A DNA stretch of 64,000 nt from Pseudomonas putida (GTDB lineage: Bacteria; Pseudomonadota; Gammaproteobacteria; Pseudomonadales; Pseudomonadaceae): contig NZ_BSKJ01000014.1 in NCBI RefSeq assembly GCF_030159595.1, positions 83,317 to 147,316 of the forward strand, written 5' to 3'. Below the pieces are notes generated by a model that had not been told where the DNA came from, searched no databases, and saw nothing but the letters and a program-made list of their open reading frames with translations. This document shows, in pieces, positions 9,306-19,807 of the stretch. The translations under genes and the position numbers were made by a program. Every line of letters starts with the position of its first letter. The stretch's first letter is position 1.

Positions 9306-10701
9306 GTTCAGCCTCCTTGTGCAGGTTCTCGAACGCTGAGAACGGGATCGGGTCGATGGGAAAGCGTGGGCGTAGCCAACCCACATCCTGCCGGCCAGTG
9401 GAGGCCCGCAGGCGATCGCTGCAATAACCGACACACATGCGCCCTTGGCAGTCGCCCATGCTCACCCGGGTGCGCATCTTCAGGCTGGCCATATCAGGCA
9501 CGCCTTGCTCCAGGGCCAGGTCGATGGCACTGCGCGTCACATGTTCGCAACGGCAGATAACGGTGTCGGCCTCAGGCAATTCGAGTTGCAGCGTGCCACG
9601 GGCGGTGTAACGTTCCACGCCGGCCCTGAAACGTCGAATAGTCGCCAGCTTGCCCTCGTAGCATTCCCGCTTGCGCTGGGCTTGTTTGCTATCGAGCACA
9701 CCCATCTGCTGCAAAATGGACAATGCAGCAATGCGCCCGGTCAGTAACCCGGCTTCTCCCCCGCAAATGCCAGCCATGTCGCCGGCTACATGGATATGGG
9801 GGACACTGCTCTGCTGCCAGGTATTGCATTCAGCGCGCAGGTAGCCGTCCTCACTGTAGGTATGCGCCAGCCCCAGCTGTTGGCTGAGCTGGGTGCGCGG
9901 GATGAACCCATAGCCGACGGCGAGTATCTCTACGGTCTCGCAGCGTACGCGGCCCAGGTCGGCTTGCCATTGCTGGTCGTAAGGCGCCAGTTGCACTTCG
10001 CCCAGCTCTGCCCCTCCTGCGGCCCTTACCACACCCCAGCCGTAGTGCATGGCAATACCGTGCAGCTTCATGTAGGCAAGCAGGCTCAAGCCCTGGAGAA
10101 ACAGTTGCGGCTTGTTCATCAGGGCCAGGCTTTCCTTGGCCATCCGGTTGAAGCCACATGCCTCGTAAACGCCGGCGACCTCGGCACCTGCAGCATGTAA
10201 CTGGCAGGCGACCAGGGGCAGCAAAGGACCGGTACCCGCAATCAAGGTCCTGCCCAGCGGTTTCACAACACCACTCTTTATTTGCAGTTGCAGGCCACCC
10301 AGCAGGATCACGCCGGGCAGGGTCCACCCCGGGAAAGGTACACTGCGTTCATGGCACCCGGCCGCTAGCAGCAAATGCTTGTATTCGACTTCGTGCAACT
10401 TGTCATCGGCATCGAGCGCCATCAATCGGCTGTCATCGCCTCCGACAATACGGCTGTGCAAACGCGTCTCTATCCATTGCGCGCAGCCGGCAAAATCCTC
10501 ATGCAACTGGTGGAGAGCATTTCGGTATCGGCTGCCCAGGTAGTCCAGGTTCACCCCGTCACGCAGCGGCCCTCTGTAGACAACGCCACCTGTACGGGAC
10601 GCCTCATCGAACAACACGCTGGGTACACGATACTTGGCCAGTTCAATGGCCGCCGCCATCCCGGCGGGCCCACCTCCGACAATGATCGGGCGTTGGCTCA
10701 T
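9289..10701 (-). CDS. hcnB: Hydrogen cyanide synthase subunit HcnB
   Basis: 470 residues. An N-terminal FAD motif VGGGPAGMAAAIELA is followed by GGVVYRGPLRDGV, an internal NAD(P)-type motif near TLIAGTGPLLPLVA, and a C-terminal Cys cluster (CRCEH ... GRMCVGYC) like the BFD/2Fe-2S-like ends of HcnB and opine oxidase A subunits. Size and domain order match HcnB (about 465 residues). Its start overlaps the hcnA stop (ATGA), giving a tightly coupled hcnA-hcnB-hcnC operon transcribed away from glmS. Confidence 0.88.
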   Translation of the reverse strand: MSQRPIIVGGGPAGMAAAIELAKYRVPSVLFDEASRTGGVVYRGPLRDGVNLDYLGSRYRNALHQLHEDFAGCAQWIETRLHSRIVGGDDSRLMALDADDKLHEVEYKHLLLAAGCHERSVPFPGWTLPGVILLGGLQLQIKSGVVKPLGRTLIAGTGPLLPLVACQLHAAGAEVAGVYEACGFNRMAKESLALMNKPQLFLQGLSLLAYMKLHGIAMHYGWGVVRAAGGAELGEVQLAPYDQQWQADLGRVRCETVEILAVGYGFIPRTQLSQQLGLAHTYSEDGYLRAECNTWQQSSVPHIHVAGDMAGICGGEAGLLTGRIAALSILQQMGVLDSKQAQRKRECYEGKLATIRRFRAGVERYTARGTLQLELPEADTVICRCEHVTRSAIDLALEQGVPDMASLKMRTRVSMGDCQGRMCVGYCSDRLRASTGRQDVGWLRPRFPIDPIPFSAFENLHKEAEHEQDL

Positions 10702-11012
10702 GACGGTTGCCCCTGACAGACCCGGTTGACCTCGGTCTCGATACGCATGCCGTCGCGCACCAGTGTCTGGCAGGCACGTCGCTTAGGCTTACCGTCGATG
10801 GCAACCAGGCAACAATGACAAACCCCCATGCCGCAGTACGAGCCAGAAAGCTGGCCGTGATCATTGCGGGCAAGCTGGCGCAGCCCCACGGCATTCATCA
10901 CGCTCAGGACAGTTTCGCCAGCAGCAGCAGCGACAGCCCGGTCATTCAGATACAGGGTCAGTTGCCCTTGCGCGATGGGCTGGATGTCGTATTTGCGTTG
11001 ATGTTCTTGCAT
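10698..11012 (-). CDS. hcnA: Hydrogen cyanide synthase subunit HcnA (2Fe-2S)
   Basis: 104 residues, the usual HcnA length. A plant-type [2Fe-2S] cluster is bound through CGMGVCHCC and the following RRACQT cysteine. The segments KYDIQP and NAVGLRQLARNDHG are typical of HcnA. I use the ATG at 11012; the codon before it is an in-frame GTG. Ribosome binding is weak (GAGTGG). The known regulators of hcnA elsewhere are ANR and the GacA/RsmA pathway. I see neither a clean ANR box nor an RsmA-type GGA motif close to this start. First gene of hcnABC. Confidence 0.88.
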   Translation of the reverse strand: MQEHQRKYDIQPIAQGQLTLYLNDRAVAAAAGETVLSVMNAVGLRQLARNDHGQLSGSYCGMGVCHCCLVAIDGKPKRRACQTLVRDGMRIETEVNRVCQGQPS

Positions 11013-11125
11013 CACTCATACCACTCAAGATCAGGATCAGAGCGGTCAAGTTAGTGCAGCCATCGATTGTGAAACATGATCTGGATCGGATGTTCTGGTG
11101 AGCTATTTCCTAATATTCAGAAAGA

Positions 11126-11152
11126 AAAAAGCCCTCCATGTGGAGGGCTTTT
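11126..11152 (-). terminator. Rho-independent terminator of glmS
   Basis: GCCCTCCA/TGGAGGGC (11131-11148) forms an 8-bp stem; read on the minus strand it is followed by a run of six T. It lies 25 bp beyond the glmS stop and separates glmS from hcnA. Confidence 0.9.
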
Positions 11153-11172
11153 AACCAGCAAATGACGGCTAC

Positions 11173-13008
11173 TTACTCGACCGTCACCGACTTGGCCAAG
11201 TTACGCGGCTGGTCCACGTCGGTGCCCTTGAGCACGGCCACATAGTACGACAGCAGCTGCAGTGGAATGGTGTACAGGATCGGCGCCAGCGCATCGGCGA
11301 TGTGCGGCACCTTGATCACATGAGTGCCTTCACCATTGGTCATGCCAGCCTGCTCGTCGGCGAACACCACCAACTCGCCACCACGGGCACGCACTTCCTG
11401 CAGGTTGGACTTCAACTTCTCCAGCAGTTCGTTGTTCGGCGCAACGGTAACCACCGGCATGTCGTTGTCCACCAGTGCCAGCGGGCCGTGCTTCAGCTCG
11501 CCTGCCGGGTAGGCTTCGGCGTGGATGTAGGAAATCTCCTTGAGCTTCAGCGCACCTTCCATCGCCACCGGGTACTGTGCACCACGGCCGAGGAACAGGG
11601 TGTGGTGCTTGTCGGCGAACAACTCAGCGATTTTCTCGACCGTGGCATCCATGGCCAGCGCTTCGCCCAGACGGGTCGGCAAGCGACGCAGTTCTTCAAC
11701 CAGCTCGGCTTCGACACCCGCTTCCAAAGTACCGCGCACCTGGCCAAGGGCCAAAGTCAGCAGCATCAGTGACACCAGCTGGGTGGTGAAGGCTTTGGTC
11801 GAGGCCACGCCGATTTCCGGGCCGGCCAAGGTCAACAGGGTCAGGTCCGACTCACGCACCAGCGAGCTGATGCCCACGTTGCAAATTGCCAGGCTGCCGA
11901 GGAAACCCAGCTCTTTGGCGTTGCGCAGTGCGGCCAAGGTATCGGCGGTTTCACCGGACTGCGAGATGGAGACGAACAGGGTGTCCGGTTGTACCACCAC
12001 CTTGCGGTAACGGAACTCGCTGGCCACTTCCACCTGGCACGGGATACCGGCCAGGCTTTCCAGCCAGTAACGCGCGACCATGCCAGCGTGATAGCTGGTG
12101 CCGCAGGCAACGATCTGCACGTTGCGCACCTTGGCAAACAGTTCGGCAGCCTTAGGACCAAAGGCCTGGACCATCACGTTGTCCTTGCCCAGGCGGCCTT
12201 CGAGGGTGCGCTGCACCACGCTTGGCTGCTCGTGGATTTCCTTGAGCATGAAGTGGCGGTAAGAACCCTTGTCGGCAGCTTCGGCGCCTTCATGGTACTG
12301 CACGGTTTCGCGCTGGACCTTGTGGCCATCCTGGTCCCAGATGGTGACCTGGTCACGGCGGATTTCAGCGATGTCACCTTCTTCCAGGTACATGAAGCGG
12401 TCGGTGACCTGACGCAGGGCCAACTGGTCGGACGCCAGGAAGTTTTCACCCAGGCCCAGGCCGATGACCAGCGGGCTGCCGCTGCGTGCAGCAACCAGAC
12501 GGTCAGGCTGCTTGGCGCTGATCAGTGCCAGGCCATAGGCACCATGAAGGCGCTTCACGGCGGCTTTCAAGGCATCGGCCAGGTCCGGAATGCTCTTCAG
12601 GGTGTGGTGGATCAGGTGGACGATGACTTCGGTGTCAGTCTGCGAAGTGAAGACGTAGTCCAGGCCTTTCAGCTCTTCACGCAGCTCTTCATGGTTCTCG
12701 ATGATGCCGTTGTGCACCACAGCCACATCATTGCCCGAGAAGTGCGGGTGTGCATTGCCTTCGGTCGGCGCACCGTGGGTAGCCCAACGGGTATGGGCGA
12801 TGCCCAGCTGACCAGCCAGCGGGTCAGCAGCAACAGCGGCTTGCAGTTCACTGACCTTACCGATACGGCGGCGGCGCTGCAGTTCACCGTTTTGAGTAAG
12901 GACGGCCAGGCCTGCGCTGTCGTACCCGCGGTACTCAAGACGCTTGAGACCTTCGATCAAGATGGCTGTGATATTGCGCTCGGCGACGGCACCAACGATT
13001 CCACACAT
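11173..13008 (-). CDS. glmS: Glutamine-fructose-6-phosphate aminotransferase (isomerizing)
   Basis: 611 residues. MCGIVGAV places the catalytic N-terminal Cys after Met removal; the glutaminase domain fills about residues 1-230. Two SIS sugar-isomerase domains follow, and the protein ends LAKSVTVE as the family does. It makes glucosamine-6-phosphate from fructose-6-phosphate and glutamine, the first step to UDP-GlcNAc for peptidoglycan and LPS. It starts 3 bp after glmR. The downstream gap after glmS is the Tn7 attachment region in most bacteria; here it holds only the terminator and the hcn promoter region, with no transposon. Confidence 0.97.
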   Translation of the reverse strand: MCGIVGAVAERNITAILIEGLKRLEYRGYDSAGLAVLTQNGELQRRRRIGKVSELQAAVAADPLAGQLGIAHTRWATHGAPTEGNAHPHFSGNDVAVVHNGIIENHEELREELKGLDYVFTSQTDTEVIVHLIHHTLKSIPDLADALKAAVKRLHGAYGLALISAKQPDRLVAARSGSPLVIGLGLGENFLASDQLALRQVTDRFMYLEEGDIAEIRRDQVTIWDQDGHKVQRETVQYHEGAEAADKGSYRHFMLKEIHEQPSVVQRTLEGRLGKDNVMVQAFGPKAAELFAKVRNVQIVACGTSYHAGMVARYWLESLAGIPCQVEVASEFRYRKVVVQPDTLFVSISQSGETADTLAALRNAKELGFLGSLAICNVGISSLVRESDLTLLTLAGPEIGVASTKAFTTQLVSLMLLTLALGQVRGTLEAGVEAELVEELRRLPTRLGEALAMDATVEKIAELFADKHHTLFLGRGAQYPVAMEGALKLKEISYIHAEAYPAGELKHGPLALVDNDMPVVTVAPNNELLEKLKSNLQEVRARGGELVVFADEQAGMTNGEGTHVIKVPHIADALAPILYTIPLQLLSYYVAVLKGTDVDQPRNLAKSVTVE

Positions 13009-13011
13009 GTT

Positions 13012-13788
13012 TTATTGCTCCTGGCTGATCGCGGCGCAGATCAGGTTGATGCCGCGGGCTTGAATTTGTTCGCGTGCCGCTGCGGGCAGGCGTTCGTCTG
13101 TAATAAGGGTGTGCACGCTGCCCCAGGGCAGCTCGAGGTTGGGGATCTTGCGCCCTACCTTGTCCGACTCGACCATCACGATCACTTCACGGGCAACTTC
13201 AGCCATGACCCGGCTCAACCCGAGCAGCTCATTGAAGGTGGTGGTACCCCGGCCGAGGTCGATGCCATCGGCACCGATAAACAGCTGGTCGAAATCGTAA
13301 GAACGCAAAACCTGCTCGGCCACCTGGCCTTGGAACGACTCGGAATGCGGGTCCCAGGTACCACCGGTCATCAGCAGCACCGGCTCGTGTTCAAGGTCGC
13401 TGATGGCACGGGCCACATTCAGCGAATTGGTCATCACCACCAAGCCTGGCTGGCGCCCCAACTCGGGGATCATGGCTGCCGTGGTACTGCCACTGTCGAT
13501 GATGATGCGCGCATGTTCGCGGATACGCCCGACAGCGGCGCGCGCAATGGCCTTCTTATAGGAAGACACAGGCTGGGCGGGTTCACCGAGCAGCTCTTGC
13601 GGCACCGGCACCGCACCACCGTATCGGCGTAGCAGCAGACCGTTGGTTTCCAGGGCGGCGAGGTCCTTGCGAATGGTCACTTCCGAGGTTGCGAAACGCT
13701 TGGCCAAGGCGTCCACACTCACCTCACCCTGCTCACTGAGCAAAGCAAGGATATTGTGCCGCCGCTGTGGAGTGTTACGTTTCGACAT
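13012..13788 (-). CDS. glmR: DeoR-family transcriptional regulator GlmR
   Basis: 258 residues. An N-terminal DeoR winged helix (RRHNILALLSEQGEV ... TSEVTIRKDLAALE) is followed by the sugar-phosphate-sensing domain (IIDSGSTTAAMI, IGADGID, ESDKVGRK). It lies directly upstream of glmS with a 3-bp gap. In P. aeruginosa the gene at this position (glmR) affects amino-sugar metabolism and antibiotic sensitivity, so a role sensing amino-sugar phosphates is likely but is inference here. Confidence 0.88.
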   Translation of the reverse strand: MSKRNTPQRRHNILALLSEQGEVSVDALAKRFATSEVTIRKDLAALETNGLLLRRYGGAVPVPQELLGEPAQPVSSYKKAIARAAVGRIREHARIIIDSGSTTAAMIPELGRQPGLVVMTNSLNVARAISDLEHEPVLLMTGGTWDPHSESFQGQVAEQVLRSYDFDQLFIGADGIDLGRGTTTFNELLGLSRVMAEVAREVIVMVESDKVGRKIPNLELPWGSVHTLITDERLPAAAREQIQARGINLICAAISQEQ

Positions 13789-13923
13789 GAGCGCTTAAGT
13801 TTCGTTTCGAAAGATAATAGTGGCAATCAAAACCTAAGATGAGCATTTCGTCAAGTCGTTGCTGCCCTGTGGATAGTTTCTTCTGCGCTGGCGCGGTCCC
13901 TGTAGGAGCGATCAGCCAACAAA

Positions 13924-13953
13924 AAAGCCGACTTACTCACATAAGTCGGCTTT
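13924..13953 (-). terminator. Rho-independent terminator of glmU
   Basis: AAAGCCGACTTA and TAAGTCGGCTTT form a 12-bp stem with a 6-base loop; read on the minus strand it ends in a T-run, 24 bp after the glmU stop. The rest of the 188-bp glmU-glmR gap holds only a fragment of a REP-like sequence near 13900-13915. Confidence 0.9.
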
Positions 13954-13976
13954 CGATCGAAACAGCTGTGTATAAC

Positions 13977-15344
13977 TCAGCTCTTGTTGATCTTCTCCGG
14001 GCGCTTCCAGCCGGAAATGTTGCGCTGGCGCGCACGGGCCACCGCCAGGTCGCCGGCTTCGACTGCCTGGTTGATGGTGGAACCGGCTGCGGTGGTCGCA
14101 CCTGCCTTGATTTCCACAGGCGCTACCAGCGAGTTGTTCGAACCGATGAACACGTCCTCGCCCATCACCGTCTTGAACTTGTTGGCGCCATCGTAGTTGC
14201 AGGTGATGGTACCGGCGCCAATATTGGTGCGCGCACCGATTTCGGCATCGCCCAGGTAGGTCAGGTGACCGGCCTTGGCGCCTTCGCCCAAGTGGGCGTT
14301 TTTCAGTTCGACGAAGTTACCCACATGGGCTTTGGCTTCCAGCACGCTGCCTGGGCGCAGGCGGGCGAACGGGCCAGCATCGCTACCCTCGCCCATCACG
14401 GCGCCTTCAAGGTGGCTGTTAGCCTTGACCACCGCGCCTTTGCGCAGGGTGGTGTTCTTGATCACGCAGTTAGGGCCGATCTGCACATCATCCTCGATGA
14501 CCACTTTGCCTTCGAGAATTACGTTGATGTCGATCAGCACGTCACGCCCAACAGTCACTTCACCGCGTACATCGAAGCGCGCCGGGTCGCGCAGGGTCAC
14601 ACCCTGGGCCATCAGGCGGCGGCCTTCACGCAGCTGGTAGTGACGCTCCAGCTCGGACAACTGGCGGCGATCGTTGGCGCCCTGCACTTCCATCGGGTCG
14701 TGCGGCTGTTCGGTGGCCACCACCAGGCCATCCGCCACCGCCATGGCGATGACGTCGGTCAGGTAATACTCGCCCTGGGCGTTGTTGTTCGACAGACGGC
14801 CCATCCAGTCGGCCAGCCGCGCCGCTGGCAGGGCCAGAATGCCGGTGTTGCCTTCCTTGATCGCTTTCTGCGCGTCGTTGGCGTCCTTGTGCTCAACAAT
14901 GGCAGTTACCTTGCCCTGCTCGTCACGGACGATACGACCATAGCCGGTCGGGTCGTCGAGGGTGACCGTCAGCAGACCCAACTGCTGGTCGTTGGCCTTG
15001 GCCAGCAGACGTTGCAGGGTCTCCACTTCGATCAACGGCACGTCACCGTACAACACCAGCACGGTGTCGGCGGTCAGTGCCGGCAGTGCTTGGGCAACAG
15101 CATGGCCGGTACCCAGCTGTTTATCCTGCATGACGAAATTCAGGTCGTCAGCGGCCAGGCGGTCGCGAACCAGCTCGGCACCATGGCCAATGACCACATG
15201 AATACCTTGCGGCTGCAGTTGGCGTGCGCTGTGGATAACATGACCAAGCATGGAGTTGCCGGCTACCGGGTGCAGCACCTTGGGCAGCGCCGAGCGCATG
15301 CGGGTGCCTTGGCCGGCGGCGAGAATAACGATATCGAGTGACAT
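13977..15344 (-). CDS. glmU: Bifunctional UDP-GlcNAc pyrophosphorylase / GlcN-1-P acetyltransferase
   Basis: 455 residues. The N-terminal uridyltransferase motif LAAGQGTRMRSALPKVLHP (about 8-26) is followed by a long left-handed beta-helix of hexapeptide repeats (about 250-430). It acetylates glucosamine-1-phosphate and couples it to UTP, completing UDP-GlcNAc synthesis begun by GlmS. The gene follows the atp operon, from which it is separated by a terminator. Confidence 0.97.
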   Translation of the reverse strand: MSLDIVILAAGQGTRMRSALPKVLHPVAGNSMLGHVIHSARQLQPQGIHVVIGHGAELVRDRLAADDLNFVMQDKQLGTGHAVAQALPALTADTVLVLYGDVPLIEVETLQRLLAKANDQQLGLLTVTLDDPTGYGRIVRDEQGKVTAIVEHKDANDAQKAIKEGNTGILALPAARLADWMGRLSNNNAQGEYYLTDVIAMAVADGLVVATEQPHDPMEVQGANDRRQLSELERHYQLREGRRLMAQGVTLRDPARFDVRGEVTVGRDVLIDINVILEGKVVIEDDVQIGPNCVIKNTTLRKGAVVKANSHLEGAVMGEGSDAGPFARLRPGSVLEAKAHVGNFVELKNAHLGEGAKAGHLTYLGDAEIGARTNIGAGTITCNYDGANKFKTVMGEDVFIGSNNSLVAPVEIKAGATTAAGSTINQAVEAGDLAVARARQRNISGWKRPEKINKS

Positions 15345-15402
15345 TACTGGCTACCAATCCTGGGCGGTCAGTGAAATGACCGGGGGGAGAAATCAGAAAA
15401 AG

Positions 15403-15429
15403 AAAAAGGGTAGCCGAGGCTACCCTTTT
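15403..15429 (-). terminator. Rho-independent terminator of the atp operon
   Basis: GGGTAGCC (15408-15415) and GGCTACCC (15418-15425), extended by four A:T pairs, form a strong hairpin; on the minus strand a T-rich tract follows. It lies 37 bp past the atpC stop. Confidence 0.88.
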
Positions 15430-15465
15430 ACTCAATCGCAACAGAAGTTATCAGCCAAAGGCCGA

Positions 15466-15885
15466 TTACTTGCCTTTGCGCATTTGCTGGACGGTACGCA
15501 GCTGAGCTGCGGCCTCGGCCAGACGAGCGGCGGCGGCACCGTAGTCGAAGTCCGCGCCTTTCAGATTCAGGGCGTTCTCAGCAGCCTTGAGGGCTTCCTG
15601 AGCCTGAGCTTCATCCAGGTCTGCAGCACGTTGCACGGTATCGGCAAGCACCTTGACCATGTTTGGCTGAACCTCGAGGAAGCCACCAGAGATGTAGAAC
15701 ACCTCTTGGGTGCCACCCTGCTTGGTCAGCGTGATCGGACCTGGCTTCAGATTGGTGATCAGCGGCGCGTGGCCTGGAGCGATACCAAGATCACCCAGGT
15801 TACCGTGCGCAACCACCATCTCGACCAGGCCGGAGAAGATCTCTCCTTCCGCGCTGACGATATCGCAATGGACTGTCATAGCCAT
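15466..15885 (-). CDS. atpC: F1Fo ATP synthase epsilon subunit
   Basis: 139 residues. It begins MAMTVHCDIVSAEGEIFSG and contains GDLGIAPGHAPLIT, the beta-sandwich signature of epsilon; the C-terminal half is the two-helix hairpin (AQEALKAAENAL). It forms part of the central stalk and can inhibit ATP hydrolysis. Last gene of the operon, 43 bp after atpD. Confidence 0.96.
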   Translation of the reverse strand: MAMTVHCDIVSAEGEIFSGLVEMVVAHGNLGDLGIAPGHAPLITNLKPGPITLTKQGGTQEVFYISGGFLEVQPNMVKVLADTVQRAADLDEAQAQEALKAAENALNLKGADFDYGAAAARLAEAAAQLRTVQQMRKGK

Positions 15886-15928
15886 CTGCTTGCCTCAACC
15901 TGATAGCGCCCCTTGCGGGGCGCAGGAA

Positions 15929-17305
15929 TTACAGTTTCTTGGCTTTCTCGATCGCTTCGTCGATGCTGCCGACCATGTAGAACGCTTGTTCTGGCAGGTG
16001 GTCGTAGTCACCTTTGAGGATGCCGCTGAAGCCAGCGATGGTGTCTTTCAGGGAAACGTACTTGCCTGGCGAACCGGTGAAGACTTCGGCCACGAAGAAC
16101 GGCTGCGACAGGAAGCGCTGGATCTTACGAGCGCGGGCTACCAGTTGCTTGTCGTCTTCGGACAGTTCGTCCATACCCAGAATCGCGATGATGTCCTTCA
16201 GCTCTTTGTAGCGCTGCAGAACATACTGAACGCCACGAGCGGTGTCGTAGTGCTCGTTGCCGATCACGTTCGGGTCCAGCTGGCGCGAAGTCGAGTCCAG
16301 TGGATCGACCGCTGGGTAGATACCCAGGGAGGCGATGTCACGCGACAGAACAACGGTGGCGTCCAAGTGGGCGAAGGTGGTCGCTGGCGACGGGTCGGTC
16401 AAGTCGTCCGCTGGCACATATACGGCCTGGACGGAGGTGATCGAACCTTCCTTGGTGGAGGTGATGCGCTCTTGCAGAACGCCCATCTCTTCAGCCAGGG
16501 TCGGCTGGTAACCTACTGCCGAAGGCATACGGCCCAACAGAGCGGATACTTCGGTACCGGCCAGGGTGTAACGATAGATGTTGTCGACGAACAGCAGAAC
16601 GTCGTTACCTTCGTCACGGAACTTCTCAGCCATGGTCAGGCCGGTCAGCGCGACGCGCAGACGGTTTCCTGGTGGCTCGTTCATCTGACCGTAGACCAGC
16701 GCTACTTTGTCGAGAACGTTGGAGTCCTTCATCTCGTGGTAGAAGTCGTTACCCTCACGAGTACGCTCACCCACACCAGCGAACACGGAGTAACCGCTGT
16801 GTTCCATGGCGATGTTACGGATCAGTTCCATCATGTTTACGGTCTTGCCGACACCGGCACCACCGAACAGACCAACTTTACCACCCTTGGCGAACGGGCA
16901 AACCAGGTCGATAACCTTGATGCCGGTTTCCAGAAGGTCGTTGCCGCCAGCCTGGTCAGCGAACGAAGGCGCTGGCTGGTGGATACCGCGACGCTCTTCT
17001 TCGCCGATCGGGCCGGCTTCGTCGATCGGGTTGCCCAGTACGTCCATGATACGGCCCAGAGTGGCCTTACCAACTGGAACGGAAATGGCAGCACCGGTGT
17101 CGACGACATCCAGACCGCGCTTCAGGCCTTCGGTCGAGCCCATCGCAATGGTACGAACCACGCCGTCGCCCAGCTGCTGCTGAACTTCCAGGGTGGTTTC
17201 CGCGCCTTGTACTTTCAGCGCGTTGTATACACTCGGCACGACGTCACGTGGGAATTCCACGTCGATGACGGCGCCGATGATTTGAACGATACGTCCGCTA
17301 CTCAT
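15929..17305 (-). CDS. atpD: F1Fo ATP synthase beta subunit
   Basis: 458 residues. Walker A GGAGVGKTVNMMELI, the DELSEED-type loop (here GMDELSEDDKQLV) and the family signature PAVDPLDSTSR are all present. It carries the catalytic nucleotide sites of F1. It is 27 bp from atpG in an operon with the usual gene order. Confidence 0.98.
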   Translation of the reverse strand: MSSGRIVQIIGAVIDVEFPRDVVPSVYNALKVQGAETTLEVQQQLGDGVVRTIAMGSTEGLKRGLDVVDTGAAISVPVGKATLGRIMDVLGNPIDEAGPIGEEERRGIHQPAPSFADQAGGNDLLETGIKVIDLVCPFAKGGKVGLFGGAGVGKTVNMMELIRNIAMEHSGYSVFAGVGERTREGNDFYHEMKDSNVLDKVALVYGQMNEPPGNRLRVALTGLTMAEKFRDEGNDVLLFVDNIYRYTLAGTEVSALLGRMPSAVGYQPTLAEEMGVLQERITSTKEGSITSVQAVYVPADDLTDPSPATTFAHLDATVVLSRDIASLGIYPAVDPLDSTSRQLDPNVIGNEHYDTARGVQYVLQRYKELKDIIAILGMDELSEDDKQLVARARKIQRFLSQPFFVAEVFTGSPGKYVSLKDTIAGFSGILKGDYDHLPEQAFYMVGSIDEAIEKAKKL

Positions 17306-17332
17306 AGCTGGATCCTCTGAATATGTGAACCG

Positions 17333-18193
17333 TTAAACCGCGGCAGCGCCGCCGACGATTTCCGAGATCTCCTGGGTGATCGCAGCCTGACGCGCCTTGT
17401 TGTAGATCAGCTGAAGCTCTTTGATCAAATCACCGGCGTTGTCTGTGGCGTTCTTCATGGCGATCATCCGGGCCGCTTGTTCAGCAGCGTTGTTCTCGAC
17501 CACCGCCTGGTATACCTGCGACTCCACATAACGCACCATCAAGCCGTCCAGCAGCTCTTTTGCGTCGGGTTCGTACAGGTAATCCCAGTGATGCTTGAGA
17601 TCCTGATCCGGGGTTGCCACCAACGGTACCAATTGCTCGACCGTCGGCTTCTGGGTCATGGTGTTGATGAACTTGTTCGAAACCACCGAGAGGCGATCGA
17701 TACGGCCGTCCAGGTAGGCGTCCAGCATCACTTTGACGGAGCCGATCAGATCGTTGATCGATGGCTCTTCGCCCAGTTGGCTGATCGCGGCTACGACGTT
17801 ACCGCCAAAGATGCGGAAGAAAGTCGCACCCTTGCTGCCGATCACGCACAGGTCGATTTCAACGCCCTGTTCGCGGTTTACGTTCATGTCCTTGACCAGG
17901 GCCTTGAACAGGTTGGTGTTCAAGCCACCGCACAGACCACGGTCACTGCTCACCACGATATAACCGGCGCGCTTTACAGGGCGCTCGATCATGAACGGGT
18001 GGCGGTATTCCGGGTTGGCGTTGGCCAGATGACCGATCACCTGGCGGATACGCTCCGCGTAAGGACGGCTAGCAGCCATGCGCAGTTGTGCCCTGCGCAT
18101 CTTGCTGACCGCCACTTTCTCCATGGCGCTGGTAATTTTTTGCGTGCTTTTGATGCTCGCAATCTTACTGCGAATCTCTTTTGCGCCTGCCAT
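17333..18193 (-). CDS. atpG: F1Fo ATP synthase gamma subunit
   Basis: 286 residues. It begins AGAKEIRSKIASIKSTQKIT and ends with the conserved C-terminal helix (ITQEISEIVGGAAAV), which together form the rotating coiled coil inside the alpha3beta3 ring. SDRGLCGGLN lies in the central Rossmann-like part. Confidence 0.97.
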   Translation of the reverse strand: MAGAKEIRSKIASIKSTQKITSAMEKVAVSKMRRAQLRMAASRPYAERIRQVIGHLANANPEYRHPFMIERPVKRAGYIVVSSDRGLCGGLNTNLFKALVKDMNVNREQGVEIDLCVIGSKGATFFRIFGGNVVAAISQLGEEPSINDLIGSVKVMLDAYLDGRIDRLSVVSNKFINTMTQKPTVEQLVPLVATPDQDLKHHWDYLYEPDAKELLDGLMVRYVESQVYQAVVENNAAEQAARMIAMKNATDNAGDLIKELQLIYNKARQAAITQEISEIVGGAAAV

Positions 18194-18241
18194 GTATCAC
18201 CTATCAGGTTAGCAAGCGGGGGCCTGAGCCCCCGCTGCGGC

Positions 18242-19786
<1,545 letters not shown>

Positions 19787-19807
19787 TGCTCTGCTGCCCC
19801 TTCAAAC

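Noticed and set aside
8085..11012. D-hydroxyproline or opine dehydrogenase complex
   Set aside because: The three-subunit layout is similar, but HcnA-type KYDIQP and NDHG segments, HcnC-type GGLWAIGESVG and the subunit lengths fit cyanide synthase better.
11100..11172. Tn7 insertion next to glmS
   Set aside because: The sequence downstream of glmS holds only a terminator and the hcn upstream region; no transposon ends or tns genes.
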